NCBI GenBank assembly: GCA_049663345.1
Contig: JBATDG010000059.1
Location: forward strand, 62,001-126,000
Direction: 5' to 3'
DNA length: 64,000 nucleotides
Origin: SZUA-365 sp049663345
GTDB lineage: Bacteria > Bacteroidota > Ignavibacteria > SZUA-365
The notes under the pieces were generated by a model, which ran no database searches, had not been told where the DNA came from, and saw only the letters and a program-made list of their open reading frames with translations. The translations under genes were made by a program, and so were the position numbers. Below, piece after piece: positions 34,442-44,304 of the stretch. Each line of letters starts with the position of its first letter. Within the stretch, counting starts at the first letter, position 1.

Positions 34442-37201
34442 CTATTTCATCAGCAGCATTTTCCGCGTTACCCGACTGCCCTCGAATTCCAGGTGATAGA
34501 AATACGCGCCATTGGCCAGGTCTGTGGCGTCCATCATTATGTGATGGGTTCCGGCATGCTGGGTGCGGTCTTCCAGCGTACGCACGATTGTGCCGAGAGC
34601 GTCAGTGAGATAGAGTCGGATTGGACTGGTGTGTGGAATGCTGTATTGAATGGTTGTCGTAGGGTTGAAAGGATTGGGATAGTTCTGTTCGAGCGAGAAA
34701 TCAGCGGCTACGGCATCCGTCATTTCAATAGGGATTTCCTGCGAATACTCAATATTGCCGTCGCGGCCGATCATCTTAAGACGGTAGCGCAGCTGCGAAA
34801 TGCCTGTTGGAAGCGAAGCGTCTTCGTAGCTGTAGCGCCGCACGGAAGCGGACGCCCCGAGACTTTCGATGAATGTCAGTTCCTGCCAGCCGCCGAGTCC
34901 GGCCGCACGCTCAACGCTGAAGCCGTAGTTGTCGCTTTCGAAGGAAGTCTGCCAGTTAAGCCGAACCTGCGCGCCGTCACGCTGCGCCGCAAAGCTGAGA
35001 AGCTTGACTGAAGTGGTCACTTGCAGCGCGTAGATGCTTCGTCCATGGGTGGCGGCATAGAGCATTCCTGTGGTGGGATGCAGTTCGAGATCAACCACCA
35101 CCACCTTAGGCATTCCTTCACCACAGATTTCCCATGTCACACCGCCATCGAGCGTAGTGTAGACGCCGAAGTCTGTACCGGCGAACAGCTGTTCCGCCTT
35201 CCCGGGATTTATTTCGAGCGCATTGACAGGCAATGAGGGAATGTTGCCTGCGATATTCTCCCAGGTGGTTCCCGCATCAGTGGTTTTGTAAATGCTCTGC
35301 TTCGAATAGCCGGAATAGGAAACGTACACAGTGTTGACATCCACCGGATCAAAGATGATATCCGTCAGGCTGCGTCCGGGAAGTCCGGTGGATACGCTTT
35401 CCCATCGCCATCCGGCATCGGTTGATTTCCATACGCGTCCGTTGTTGTAGCCGACGAACATGAGATCGGGAGTATGCGGCGAAATTCCGATATAAGTGAT
35501 CGTCCGGGCTGAATCCATATTTGAATGAAATGGAACCCAGAGATCTCCGCGATTTGTGGTTTTATACAATTGTTTGGTCGTGACGGTGAAAAGCACTTCC
35601 GGCACGGTCGGATGGATGGCAACCGGTGTAACCCAGGGACCGCTTCCCCACAACCCATTATTGAGTCCGACCCAATTCTTGCCGCCATTCGTGCTTCGCA
35701 GGTGGGAGCCGTTCTGATACTCGGAATACATGACGAGCGAGTCGCTGTAATCGAGCACACAGTATGCTCCATCTCCACCGGTCTCATGTTCCCAGATTTC
35801 TCCTGACGTCGGGCGACGGTTTGATCCGTTGTCCTGTGTGCCGCCCATGATCATGCCTGGCACGGGTAGGGAAATCCCGAGTTCATAAAATTGAGTGATG
35901 GGAAGGTTGGCATTCAAACTTGAGAACGTAATGCCGCCGCTGCCGGAAACATACATGCCGCCGTCGTTTCCATTGTAGCACACATCCGGTGCACTCGGAG
36001 AAAATTCAATTGCATGATGGTCAACGTGTATTCCTGAACGCGTCTGGAAGGTGAGTCCGCCATCAAGGCTCAGATAGAGACCGACGCCGCCGCAAAGAAT
36101 TTTATCCGGGTCTGTCGGATGCACGGCGAGTTCGCAGTTATACCAGCCATAGTTGCTGGTGAAGCTTGGAGGGGCGGTCGCGTTCGTGGTACGGAACCAG
36201 CTTTCACCTCCGTCAGTGCTTTTCATCACAGCGAAAGTTTTATTTGTCAGCGTGCCTTTTGAGCCAACGATAAGGGCATAAAGAATATTCGGTTGAGACA
36301 GGCAGATGTCAACGGAAATTCGGCCGACGGAATCCTTGCCGATTCCCATGTCGAGATCGGTCCAGGTCAATCCGTTATCCGTGCTTCTGATAACACCCAC
36401 GCCTTGTACCCCGGCATACATCACACTGTCGATTGTCGGGTGAAGGACGAGGTCATGCGCCGTGCCGTTGCGAACCTGATTCCATTTCACACCACCGTTT
36501 TCAGAGCGGTAGATCCCCTGACGAGAGGCCGCAATAATGACACTGTCCAAAGTTTTATGTACTCGTATCGCGCCGATATTTTTCATTTCACTTCCGCCCA
36601 TCACCTCCCAGGTGGCACCGGCGTCAGTTGAACGGACGACGCCAATGCCGGAATAAGAATCCGCGCTGCCGTTGGCTTCGCCGGTTCCGACGTAGATGAC
36701 GTCGGTATTTCTCGGGTCGATGTCGATACTTCCCATCGCCAGGGTCGGAAGATCATCCGACACCGGTCGGCATTCGAAGGCAAGAGAGGTGCCGTTATCG
36801 GTTTTCCAGACGCCGCCGTCGGCCGCAGTGAAATACATGATGTCAGGATTCGTCGGATGAATCGCGATGCCGGTGATGCGTCCCCCGATATTCTTCGGTC
36901 CAACATTGACCCAGCTGCCCGATGTATTGCGTCCTTCCTTCGAAAGGAAGATCTGTGGCTTGTACACGGAAAGACGTTTGCTGTCGCGCCAGGCCTGCTC
37001 GCGCACGCCTTCCGGCACGTTGCCGTTTTCGTCCAAACGCGGTTCACGGAACCAGCGAAAACGCTCGCGGATAGAGCGTTCGCTGTCGCGATACAGCTTC
37101 AACTGCTCCTGCGGCTCGACGGAATTATAGGGAATTGAATTCTGCGCGGCGAGAGGGGTTGAGAGTGCCAGCAGCATGAAGAAAACGGTAAAACACTTCA
37201 T
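34442..37201 (-). CDS. Large secreted BNR/sortilin-type beta-propeller with T9SS domain
   Basis: A 919-residue protein. Signal peptide FFMLLALSTPLAAQ. The body contains many Asp-box repeats (STDAGATWEVM, STDNGLTW, STDGGESWF, STDAGWRWE, TTDAGTTWE, TLDGGVTWE) with HPTNPDIMYF-type strands between them, i.e. one or two VPS10/xyloglucanase-like propellers. A small beta-sandwich linker follows at about 735-825 (LNWQTSFESDNYGFSVER). The end is a textbook Por sorting domain (FSLEQNYPNPFNPTTTIQYS, ANGAYFYHLEF). Probably a surface or secreted protein; no enzymatic residues are identifiable. Confidence 0.88.
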   Translation of the reverse strand: MKCFTVFFMLLALSTPLAAQNSIPYNSVEPQEQLKLYRDSERSIRERFRWFREPRLDENGNVPEGVREQAWRDSKRLSVYKPQIFLSKEGRNTSGSWVNVGPKNIGGRITGIAIHPTNPDIMYFTAADGGVWKTDNGTSLAFECRPVSDDLPTLAMGSIDIDPRNTDVIYVGTGEANGSADSYSGIGVVRSTDAGATWEVMGGSEMKNIGAIRVHKTLDSVIIAASRQGIYRSENGGVKWNQVRNGTAHDLVLHPTIDSVMYAGVQGVGVIRSTDNGLTWTDLDMGIGKDSVGRISVDICLSQPNILYALIVGSKGTLTNKTFAVMKSTDGGESWFRTTNATAPPSFTSNYGWYNCELAVHPTDPDKILCGGVGLYLSLDGGLTFQTRSGIHVDHHAIEFSPSAPDVCYNGNDGGMYVSGSGGITFSSLNANLPITQFYELGISLPVPGMIMGGTQDNGSNRRPTSGEIWEHETGGDGAYCVLDYSDSLVMYSEYQNGSHLRSTNGGKNWVGLNNGLWGSGPWVTPVAIHPTVPEVLFTVTTKQLYKTTNRGDLWVPFHSNMDSARTITYIGISPHTPDLMFVGYNNGRVWKSTDAGWRWESVSTGLPGRSLTDIIFDPVDVNTVYVSYSGYSKQSIYKTTDAGTTWENIAGNIPSLPVNALEINPGKAEQLFAGTDFGVYTTLDGGVTWEICGEGMPKVVVVDLELHPTTGMLYAATHGRSIYALQVTTSVKLLSFAAQRDGAQVRLNWQTSFESDNYGFSVERAAGLGGWQELTFIESLGASASVRRYSYEDASLPTGISQLRYRLKMIGRDGNIEYSQEIPIEMTDAVAADFSLEQNYPNPFNPTTTIQYSIPHTSPIRLYLTDALGTIVRTLEDRTQHAGTHHIMMDATDLANGAYFYHLEFEGSRVTRKMLLMK

Positions 37202-37484
37202 GGTGAGTTCTTCGATGTGGAGATTGAAGAGGAGTGATTTCGCAACAGGCTAAAGCGCGAAATACCTATCTGACAATATCCGGACAATTGCTGGTTAATT
37301 CAAATAAAATCGGGTGGCTTGGAGGTAGGTCGCGGCAATGGGAAGGAGGCGCGCAGAGAAGAAATTTACTCCAGAGGCGCGCAGGATCGCCCGCCTTCGT
37401 CCAGTTTCACGGGACTACGGCGAGGCAAGCTGCGGAGAGATTTTTTGAAATTGGAGGAAAGCAGCAGGATGATTGAAAAGGGAG

Positions 37485-39263
37485 CTATGATCCCGGGCGG
37501 ATTTCCCGCGCTTTCATGTCGATGACGACGTCGCCTTTGCTGCTTTTGATGGTCAGTTGTCCTGAACCGCGAAGGCTGTGCAGCAGGGGGCTGTCGAATA
37601 ACAGGTCTGCTTTCATGCCGATGGCTACGCCGTTGATGGTGCGCGCGCCGCCGTAGGTGAATTCGAGTTTGTCGCCGGCGATCGTTGTGTAGGAGATGGA
37701 ACGTCGATCTGCAAACTGGCTGGTATCTACTTTCGTAGCACGAATTTTCTTTTTGAATTGATCGTATGAGCCTGCGATGTTGCGGCCGACCGCCTGGACG
37801 ATGACACCGTTCCTCTTATCGCTGGAAAGATAGACTTTCCCGAACATGCCGTCGACAAGACGATAGGAGCCGAGAGGATATACGGCGAGATAAACATCGC
37901 CCGTGTTGATCGTGATCCAATGTCCCCGAAGACTGTCGAGTTCCAGACTCTTGGTCTTGGGAGGGAAAAAGCCGGCTATCACCGGAAAGCGGGAAACTTC
38001 GCCGATATCGTAGAGTGCGATGAGTGTATTCTTGTACTGGAAGACATCTTCGTATGGAGATCCACCCACGGTCTTTGTTACGGTTCCGAAATATGGATCC
38101 AGGAGTCCGACCAGCCGTGTCGCCATCTCTGCACTATGCGGCATGAATGGGGTAAGACTTCCGGGATCAGAATAGGGCTGCATGACGAAGAGGGTGGCGG
38201 GATTTTGGGGGTTATCCGAAATCCATGTGACATCCCAGCTGTGCTGTTCGCGCGGCTGTACGAGTCCGCCAGGGATAGACCCCATTGCGTACAGGGGATC
38301 CATATATGTATAGCGGATGACATCATCCGGATTCGCGCTGTCTGAAATCGTTGCGCCGCTGCGATATGTTTGCGCTCTGCGCTTGCGCTCCCAGGATTCG
38401 AAAGGAGCGCTTCGACGCGTCGCCATTTCCACTATCGCGGGATGCGGTTCGAAACTGCTGAGCGATATGAACAGCTGCTCGCGGCCATATGGACGAGGTC
38501 CATCACCGAAATACACCCAACCGATAGCAGACATATCGGAGCTTGCAGGATTCGTGGCCGACACCATGTGTTCCCGTGCATGCGCACCGCAATAGCTGCC
38601 GTTGAGATAGTCATGCGCATAATCCACTAATATCCATTGAGCCATGATCTCACTGCGTCGACGCATATCGTCATCAGGAGCAAAATCGCGCAGCAGCAGC
38701 ATCGAAGTGAGGACGACCGAAGCGTAGGTAGGGGAGTCGAACTCGCGTTGACCGAGTTCCGTCACATCAGTCATCCAACTTATCAGAAAGGCTCTGGCGT
38801 CCTGTTCGTTCTGGTTCCGGGATTTGCCATTGAAGAATACTGCAGCAGTATTCGAAAAACGAGTCATCAGGTAGAGGGAAGCATAGTAGGCGACTTCCTC
38901 ATGTTCACCGTCGAAGGGACGGACAGGAAAATGTCCCCAAATATATTCGATGCGCTGCCGCATGCTGTCCGGAAGCATCTCATGCAAGCGAGCATATACA
39001 GCGGTCATGCGATAGCGTTCGATGACATCGGGCGAGATATTCGCAGTCAATTCCTCGAGCATCGCGAGACCCTCTTCCCGTGTTTCAGGGGACAACACGC
39101 GACTGGTTGCAGAGGCGTAATTGATGCCGATGTCACTATCTCGGAAGAAGGTTATGACTGAATCCTTGCGGTCCTGGATCGTATTCTGTGCGAAGCCCGC
39201 GTGTACACCGGTGACCAGAAACGCGAAGGCGAGAGTGAAATATGAAAGTCGTCGAATTCTCAT
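37485..39263 (-). CDS. Secreted protein with helical N-terminal and beta-rich C-terminal halves, unknown
   Basis: 592 residues from ATG 39263 (GGAGAT upstream); longer frames run back into the neighbouring gene. The signal peptide is YFTLAFAFLVTGVHAGFAQ. Residues 30-260 are helical with paired motifs (RMTAVYARLHEMLPDSMRQRI, YASVVLTSMLLLRDF), like the alpha/alpha-toroid layout of some polysaccharide lyases. The C-terminal half is beta-rich. A His/Tyr-rich patch (LNGSYCGAHAREHM) is a candidate active site. No family can be named with confidence. Third gene of a murA-led run, two bases after the propeller stop. Confidence 0.6.
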   Translation of the reverse strand: MRIRRLSYFTLAFAFLVTGVHAGFAQNTIQDRKDSVITFFRDSDIGINYASATSRVLSPETREEGLAMLEELTANISPDVIERYRMTAVYARLHEMLPDSMRQRIEYIWGHFPVRPFDGEHEEVAYYASLYLMTRFSNTAAVFFNGKSRNQNEQDARAFLISWMTDVTELGQREFDSPTYASVVLTSMLLLRDFAPDDDMRRRSEIMAQWILVDYAHDYLNGSYCGAHAREHMVSATNPASSDMSAIGWVYFGDGPRPYGREQLFISLSSFEPHPAIVEMATRRSAPFESWERKRRAQTYRSGATISDSANPDDVIRYTYMDPLYAMGSIPGGLVQPREQHSWDVTWISDNPQNPATLFVMQPYSDPGSLTPFMPHSAEMATRLVGLLDPYFGTVTKTVGGSPYEDVFQYKNTLIALYDIGEVSRFPVIAGFFPPKTKSLELDSLRGHWITINTGDVYLAVYPLGSYRLVDGMFGKVYLSSDKRNGVIVQAVGRNIAGSYDQFKKKIRATKVDTSQFADRRSISYTTIAGDKLEFTYGGARTINGVAIGMKADLLFDSPLLHSLRGSGQLTIKSSKGDVVIDMKAREIRPGS

Positions 39264-39264
39264 G

Positions 39265-40266
39265 TTATCGCATCTCCATGCCGCTGATATAGCCCAGACG
39301 AATAGAAAATGCCTGCCATGTCTTGCCGCGGTTGCTGGAAAGGAAAGAGCCGTTTTCTGCTCCTGCATACACGCGGTCTGGCTGCGCCGGGTCAAAGAGC
39401 AATGCGGTGATGTTGAAATTCGTGAGGCCGCCGCTGGAGAGTTCCCATTTGGCCCCCAGATCCATCGAACGCAGAACGCCCATGTCGACCGTACCGATGA
39501 GAACGGTCTGATTGTCGCCCGGATCGAAGGCGGCGCATTTCACCTTGCGAGTCGGTAGTGTCGCGCTTCGGTCGGCCCAGAGACGCCCGCCATCGCTGCT
39601 GACCCAGACACCCAGGCCCTCGCATATAGCGATAAGAAGATCCGGATTGCCTGGATGCGCAACAAGACGAAAAATCGCTTGACCATTCAGCCCGCTGCGA
39701 GTCCAGCTTTTCCCTGCATCATTACTGCGGAAAGCGCCGTCCGCAGTGGCGGCGAGCATTGCATCGGTAGTGAAATGAATATCCGAGATATAAGTGCCGT
39801 CGGGAGTGGGGAGTCCCACGCTGCGCGAGACCCACTGATTACCGCGGTCAGACGAAACAAAAACACCCCGGGCAGTGGCTGCCCAGATCTCCGCGCCGCG
39901 AAGGCGGACGGCAAGCACAGGCGGCATATTCCATCCGCTGATTACCTGCCATTCCTCACCAGCGTTGTCGCTTTCTATAACGCCATAATCTGTCGCAAGC
40001 ACGATGCGCTGGTGATTATTTTCATCCACCGCGAAGCCGCTTACCGAACTTGTCAGCCATCCCAGATTATACCATGTCGCGCCGTGATCGTCGCTGCGTG
40101 CAAATCCCTGATACAAACGCGCCGCTTTCATGGCGCTCGAAGGCGGCGGTGCGAAGAAAAAGCTGAAGTAAAGGGAGTGTGGATTTGTGCACATCTGCGC
40201 TGTGAGCGAGCCTGGAAGCAGAAGAGCCAGAAGTAGTACCATGCGGACAAAAGTGTGTCGCCGCAT
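39265..40266 (-). CDS. Secreted BNR/YCF48-like propeller without T9SS tail
   Basis: 333 residues. ATG 40266 (GAGGAATATTGAT upstream) gives a signal peptide LLLALLLPGSLTAQ. Repeats with Asp boxes follow: SDDHGATWYNL, SDNAGEEWQVI, SSDRGNQWVSR, SNDAGKSWTRS, SSDGGRLWADR, SMDLGAKWEL, SSNRGKTWQA. These make a seven-bladed propeller likely. No sorting domain or lipobox. It starts one base after the murA stop, so it is translated in the murA run, an unusual neighbour for a cell-wall enzyme. Confidence 0.78.
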   Translation of the reverse strand: MRRHTFVRMVLLLALLLPGSLTAQMCTNPHSLYFSFFFAPPPSSAMKAARLYQGFARSDDHGATWYNLGWLTSSVSGFAVDENNHQRIVLATDYGVIESDNAGEEWQVISGWNMPPVLAVRLRGAEIWAATARGVFVSSDRGNQWVSRSVGLPTPDGTYISDIHFTTDAMLAATADGAFRSNDAGKSWTRSGLNGQAIFRLVAHPGNPDLLIAICEGLGVWVSSDGGRLWADRSATLPTRKVKCAAFDPGDNQTVLIGTVDMGVLRSMDLGAKWELSSGGLTNFNITALLFDPAQPDRVYAGAENGSFLSSNRGKTWQAFSIRLGYISGMEMR

Positions 40267-40267
40267 A

Positions 40268-41530
40268 TCAATATTCCTCACTGTCAACGCGCTGAATATC
40301 TGCACCCAGATCTCGCAGCTTAAGTTCGATGGCTTCGTAGCCGCGATCAATGTGATAGACGCGGAGGACTTCGGTGCTGCCAGCTGCCACAAGACCTGCG
40401 ATTATCAGGGAGGCGCTGGCACGCAGATCAGTGGACATCACCGTCGCGCCTGTCAGCATTTCTACGCCATGCATCACAGCCGTGTTATTAGTCACGTCGA
40501 TATGCGCGCCGAGGCGCTGCAATTCAGGGACATGATTAAAGCGATCGAAGTAAACGGTGTCGGTGACAACTGAGGAGCCGCGGGCGATGGCCATCATCGA
40601 CATCCACTGCGCCTGCATATCGGTGGGGAAGCCGGGATAAATCGCTGTCGTCACATTGACAGCTTCGAGTCGGTCAGGTGCGTGCAGCGTGACAGTATCC
40701 GCGGTGGATTCTATGGTGCAGCCGGCTTCCCGGAACTTGGAAAGAAGGCCGGTCAGATGAGTTGGATCAACCTGTTTCAGAGTGACGCTGCCGCCCGTCG
40801 CTGCCGCAGCTGCAAGGTATGTACCGGCTTCTATGCGGTCGGGGATGTTGCGGTCGTCTGCGGAATGGAGTTCGTCCACGCCATCGATAGTCAGGCAATT
40901 GCCGCCTATGCCTTCAATACGGGCGCCCATGTGGACAAGAAAATTCGCGAGCTGGGTGATTTCAGGTTCCGTGGCTGCATTGCGAATGACGGTCGTGCCT
41001 TTCGCCAGCACAGCTGCCATGAGAGTGTTGCCAGTTGCACCTACGCTTGAAATATCGAAAGTAATATCAGCGCCGGTCAGGCGATCAGTTTTCGCAACAA
41101 CATAGCCGGCTTCGATGTGTATTTCGGCGCCAAGCGCCTGCATCGCTTTCAAATGAAGATCCACCGGACGGGGTCCCCAGGCACATCCTCCCGGGTAGGA
41201 AACCTTAGCGTAGCCGAAGCGGCCGAGCAGCGGACCGAGCACGTAAAACGAAGCCCGCATTTTTTTCACCTGGTCATAGGGAGCTTCGTAGCTGCTGATA
41301 TTGCGCGTGTCGAGTTCGATGGTCGTGCCGGGATGACGCACAACCACACCCATGGTTTCCAGGAGATTCGACATCGTGGTGATGTCGCGGAGGCGCGGAG
41401 TATTCTCGAGACGGCAGATACCGCTGGCTAGAAGCGCCGCAGGCATGAGCGCAAGCGAGGCATTCTTGGCGCCGGAGATCGTGACAGACCCGCTGAGGCG
41501 GTTACCACCCCTGATAATGAATTTGTCCAT
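40268..41530 (-). CDS. murA: UDP-N-acetylglucosamine 1-carboxyvinyltransferase
   Basis: A 420-residue enolpyruvyl transferase, first committed step of peptidoglycan synthesis (PEP plus UDP-GlcNAc). GAKNASL (20-26) and the catalytic loop YPGGCAWGPRPVDLH with Cys116 are visible. Having Cys rather than Asp at that position is the fosfomycin-sensitive type. DRIEAGTY, YPGFPTDMQAQ and a C-terminal HIDRGYEAIELKLRDLGA complete the family pattern. Length is standard. Two secreted proteins of unknown role are translated directly after it. Confidence 0.96.
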   Translation of the reverse strand: MDKFIIRGGNRLSGSVTISGAKNASLALMPAALLASGICRLENTPRLRDITTMSNLLETMGVVVRHPGTTIELDTRNISSYEAPYDQVKKMRASFYVLGPLLGRFGYAKVSYPGGCAWGPRPVDLHLKAMQALGAEIHIEAGYVVAKTDRLTGADITFDISSVGATGNTLMAAVLAKGTTVIRNAATEPEITQLANFLVHMGARIEGIGGNCLTIDGVDELHSADDRNIPDRIEAGTYLAAAAATGGSVTLKQVDPTHLTGLLSKFREAGCTIESTADTVTLHAPDRLEAVNVTTAIYPGFPTDMQAQWMSMMAIARGSSVVTDTVYFDRFNHVPELQRLGAHIDVTNNTAVMHGVEMLTGATVMSTDLRASASLIIAGLVAAGSTEVLRVYHIDRGYEAIELKLRDLGADIQRVDSEEY

Positions 41531-41779
41531 GAATGCTATGCGTCCGCTATGAAGAAAAACAGCCGACGGAATAGGGCTGAAATGATATTAACCTTGAAAT
41601 GTACGATAAATGCTACATTTGATGCAATGCGGGATATCCGACCGGACGCTGGAATGACTCGAATCTGTTGTGCGCTTATGGAGGCGCGTTTGGTGTGGAA
41701 GCTGCGATATGCCTATATTTTCCCGTCCCGATTGCAATCTTCATCAACCGGAGGCGGACCTTCTGCTCCGCTGCAATAC

Positions 41780-42607
41780 ATGAATACATACGGAACCTAT
41801 TTTCTCAAGGCATTGAAGAGTCCGATCGGCTTGATCGTCGTTGGTGGACTCGGAATCATCACTCTCGCCTCCGGCAATATCCTGCCTCTTCTTGCTGCGC
41901 TTGCAGGCGAGGCCATGTTTGTTGCCGGTGCGCCACTGCTTCCGGCCTGGCGCCGATACATCGACGGAAGGGAAACGTCGCTTGCACTGGATGAAGCAGC
42001 TGATAAAACAAAGGCGGAACTCGCCGCATTGCCGGCCGCTGACCAGCAGCGCTACCGTCGGCTCGAAGCCACTGCGAATGGCATCCGTCAGAACTATGCG
42101 CAGTACAGCGACGCCAGCCGTGACTTTCTTGGCACAATGTCTGCCCGCATTGACGAGATGCTGGGGCGCTACCTGCGCATGCTGATCGCCAAGGACAGCT
42201 ACACAAAGCATCTTGCCGTCAATAGCGCGTCTGAGCTCGAATTACGCATCACAAAGCTTGACGGCGAAATTCTGCATGACGAGGAACGCGTCCGTGAAGT
42301 AAAAAACAAACAGCGTGCCGTTCTCTCGCAGCGCCTGGAAAAACTGCGCAAAGCCGAAGGGGACAGCGCACTTTTGGAGGCACAGCTCGGCACGTTGGAA
42401 GAAATGGTGATGCTGCTCAAAGAGCAGGCGATTACAATGAAAGAGCCGGAGGAAATCACGGCTCAGCTCGACTCGCTCATGGGAGAAATCGAGAACACCG
42501 AATCCACCGTGACCGCGATCGAAACCTCGTTTGAATTTGCGTTCGATCGTGAATTGGCAGCTTCCAGCCCGAAAGCCGGAGAACTTCCCTCCTCAGGTAA
42601 CCATTAG
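41780..42607 (+). CDS. Membrane-anchored coiled-coil protein, unknown
   Basis: 275 residues from ATG 41780; the frame is open from 41549 but that upstream part looks non-coding. Residues 10-55 hold two hydrophobic helices (SPIGLIVVGGLGIITLASG, LLAALAGEAMFVAGAPLL). The remainder is charged and helical, with long coiled-coil stretches (LRITKLDGEILHDEERVREVK, LLEAQLGTLEEMVMLL, EITAQLDSLMGEIENTESTV). It looks like a membrane-tethered rod or scaffold. The last codons and the TAG stop fall inside a 7-bp tandem repeat, so the C-terminus may vary between strains. Confidence 0.65.
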   Translation: MNTYGTYFLKALKSPIGLIVVGGLGIITLASGNILPLLAALAGEAMFVAGAPLLPAWRRYIDGRETSLALDEAADKTKAELAALPAADQQRYRRLEATANGIRQNYAQYSDASRDFLGTMSARIDEMLGRYLRMLIAKDSYTKHLAVNSASELELRITKLDGEILHDEERVREVKNKQRAVLSQRLEKLRKAEGDSALLEAQLGTLEEMVMLLKEQAITMKEPEEITAQLDSLMGEIENTESTVTAIETSFEFAFDRELAASSPKAGELPSSGNH

Positions 42608-42670
42608 CCATCAGCCATCAGTCATCAGCTATCAGCCATTAGCCATCAGCCATCAGCCATCAGCCATTGA
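42601..42670. repeat. Tandem 7-bp repeat, 10 units
   Basis: Ten back-to-back heptamers, CCATCAG consensus: CCATTAG, CCATCAG x2, TCATCAG, CTATCAG, CCATTAG, CCATCAG x3, CCATTGA. The first unit provides the end and TAG stop of the upstream gene. The array lies 75 bp before the carboxyltransferase ATG. The unit is too short for CRISPR. Confidence 0.92.
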
Positions 42671-42744
42671 CCAACCGCAGGAAGCGGGAGCGTCATCGTG
42701 AGTGTTATCATACCGATCATCATATAGCCGGAGCACCGTACATC

Positions 42745-44292
42745 ATGTCCGTAGAAAACACCAAACGTCTTCATGAATTGCGCGAGGAATCGCTCAAGGG
42801 TGGTGGGGAAAAGCGCATCAAATCGCAGCACGACAAGGGAAAATTTACCGCACGCGAGCGCATTGACATTTTGCTCGACCGCGGCAGCTTCGAAGAGATG
42901 GATGCTTTTGTAAAACACCGGTCAACAGATTTCGGACTGGATAAGCAGCAATTTCTCGGTGACGGTGTCATCACAGGCACAGGTACCATAGACGGACGGC
43001 TTGTGTTCGTGTTCAGTCAGGACTTTACTGTATTCGGCGGCTCGCTTTCAGAAACTCATGCGGAGAAAATCTGCAAGATCATGGACATGGCGATGAAGGT
43101 CGGCGCTCCGGTTATCGGTCTCAACGATTCGGGCGGCGCACGCATTCAGGAGGGCGTCGTAAGTCTCGGCGGATATGCGGATATATTCCTCCGCAACACG
43201 CTTGCCTCGGGCGTGGTGCCGCAGATCAGCGGAATACTCGGACCCTGTGCAGGCGGTGCGGTCTATTCTCCGGCCATCACCGATTTCGTTTTCATGGTAG
43301 AACAGACGAGCTACATGTTCGTTACCGGACCAAACGTGGTGAAAACCGTTACGCACGAAGACGTCACATCCGAAGATCTTGGCGGAGCGATGACGCACGC
43401 GTCGAAAAGCGGCGTGGCGCATTTCGCGCATGAAAATGAAGTTCATTCGCTTATGGCGATTCGCCGCCTGATGAGTTTCCTTCCGCAGAACAATGTGGAA
43501 TCCCCACCGCGCATGCCTCCGACCGACGACCGCAATCGCCGGGACGAGGCACTCAACGACATCGTGCCCGACAACGCAAACAAACCCTACGACATCAAGG
43601 ATGTCATCACACGCACTGTGGATCATGGCGACTTCATGGAAGTGCAGGAGCATTATGCCGGCAATATCGTCGTGGGCTTCGCGCGTTATGACGGACGACC
43701 CGTCGGAATTATCGCAAATCAACCTGCGGTGCTGGCTGGCGTGCTCGATATCGATTCGTCTCTCAAGGCTGCGCGTTTCGTCCGCTTCTGTGATTGCTTC
43801 AATATCCCGCTTGTCGTATTCGAAGACGTACCCGGTTTTCTCCCTGGAACAGAGCAGGAATGGCGCGGCATCATCAAGCATGGCGCAAAGCTGCTGTATG
43901 CCTTTGCCGAAGCGACTGTGCCGAAAATTACGATCATCACTCGCAAAGCCTATGGCGGTGCATACGATGTGATGAACTCCAAGCATATCCGCGGTGATTA
44001 CAACTATGCATGGCCCTCAGCCGAGATCGCGGTAATGGGACCAAAAGGTGCTGTGGAAATTATTTTCAAGAAAGAAATCTCCGCAGCTAAGGATCCCGAG
44101 AAAGCGCTCGATGACAAGATCAACGAGTACCGCGACAAATTCGCCAATCCGTTCATCGCTGCCGAGCGCGGCTACATCGACGATGTATTCGAACCGAAGG
44201 ACACGCGTCCCCGCATCATCCGCGCCCTCGAAATCCTCGAAAACAAGGTCGACACCAACCCCCGCAAAAAACACGGCAACATCCCCCTCTAA
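42745..44292 (+). CDS. pccB: Acyl-CoA carboxylase carboxyltransferase subunit (PccB-like)
   Basis: A 515-residue crotonase-fold carboxyltransferase that moves CO2 from biotin to an acyl-CoA, probably propionyl-CoA. Hallmarks: KGKFTARERIDILLDRGSFEEMD, NDSGGARIQEGV, GPCAGGAVYSPAITDF, VTGPNVVKTVTHEDVTSEDLGGA, DVPGFLPGTEQE and KAYGGAYDVMNSK. ATG 42745 has GGAG 13 nt upstream. No biotin carboxylase or biotin carrier gene is adjacent, so partners must lie elsewhere. Methylmalonyl-CoA decarboxylase alpha subunit is an alternative reading of the same family. Confidence 0.9.
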   Translation: MSVENTKRLHELREESLKGGGEKRIKSQHDKGKFTARERIDILLDRGSFEEMDAFVKHRSTDFGLDKQQFLGDGVITGTGTIDGRLVFVFSQDFTVFGGSLSETHAEKICKIMDMAMKVGAPVIGLNDSGGARIQEGVVSLGGYADIFLRNTLASGVVPQISGILGPCAGGAVYSPAITDFVFMVEQTSYMFVTGPNVVKTVTHEDVTSEDLGGAMTHASKSGVAHFAHENEVHSLMAIRRLMSFLPQNNVESPPRMPPTDDRNRRDEALNDIVPDNANKPYDIKDVITRTVDHGDFMEVQEHYAGNIVVGFARYDGRPVGIIANQPAVLAGVLDIDSSLKAARFVRFCDCFNIPLVVFEDVPGFLPGTEQEWRGIIKHGAKLLYAFAEATVPKITIITRKAYGGAYDVMNSKHIRGDYNYAWPSAEIAVMGPKGAVEIIFKKEISAAKDPEKALDDKINEYRDKFANPFIAAERGYIDDVFEPKDTRPRIIRALEILENKVDTNPRKKHGNIPL

Positions 44293-44304
44293 CATCGCAT
44301 CCCT

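Noticed and set aside
37202..37484. Small plus-strand frames of 68-80 residues
   Set aside because: Arg/Gly-rich low-complexity translations without ribosome site or domain; about 280 bp judged non-coding.
41549..41779. N-terminal extension of the coiled-coil membrane protein
   Set aside because: Translation looks random and lies in the divergent promoter region of murA.
42601..42670. Possible CRISPR array
   Set aside because: The unit is 7 bp with no spacers, and no cas genes exist in the window.
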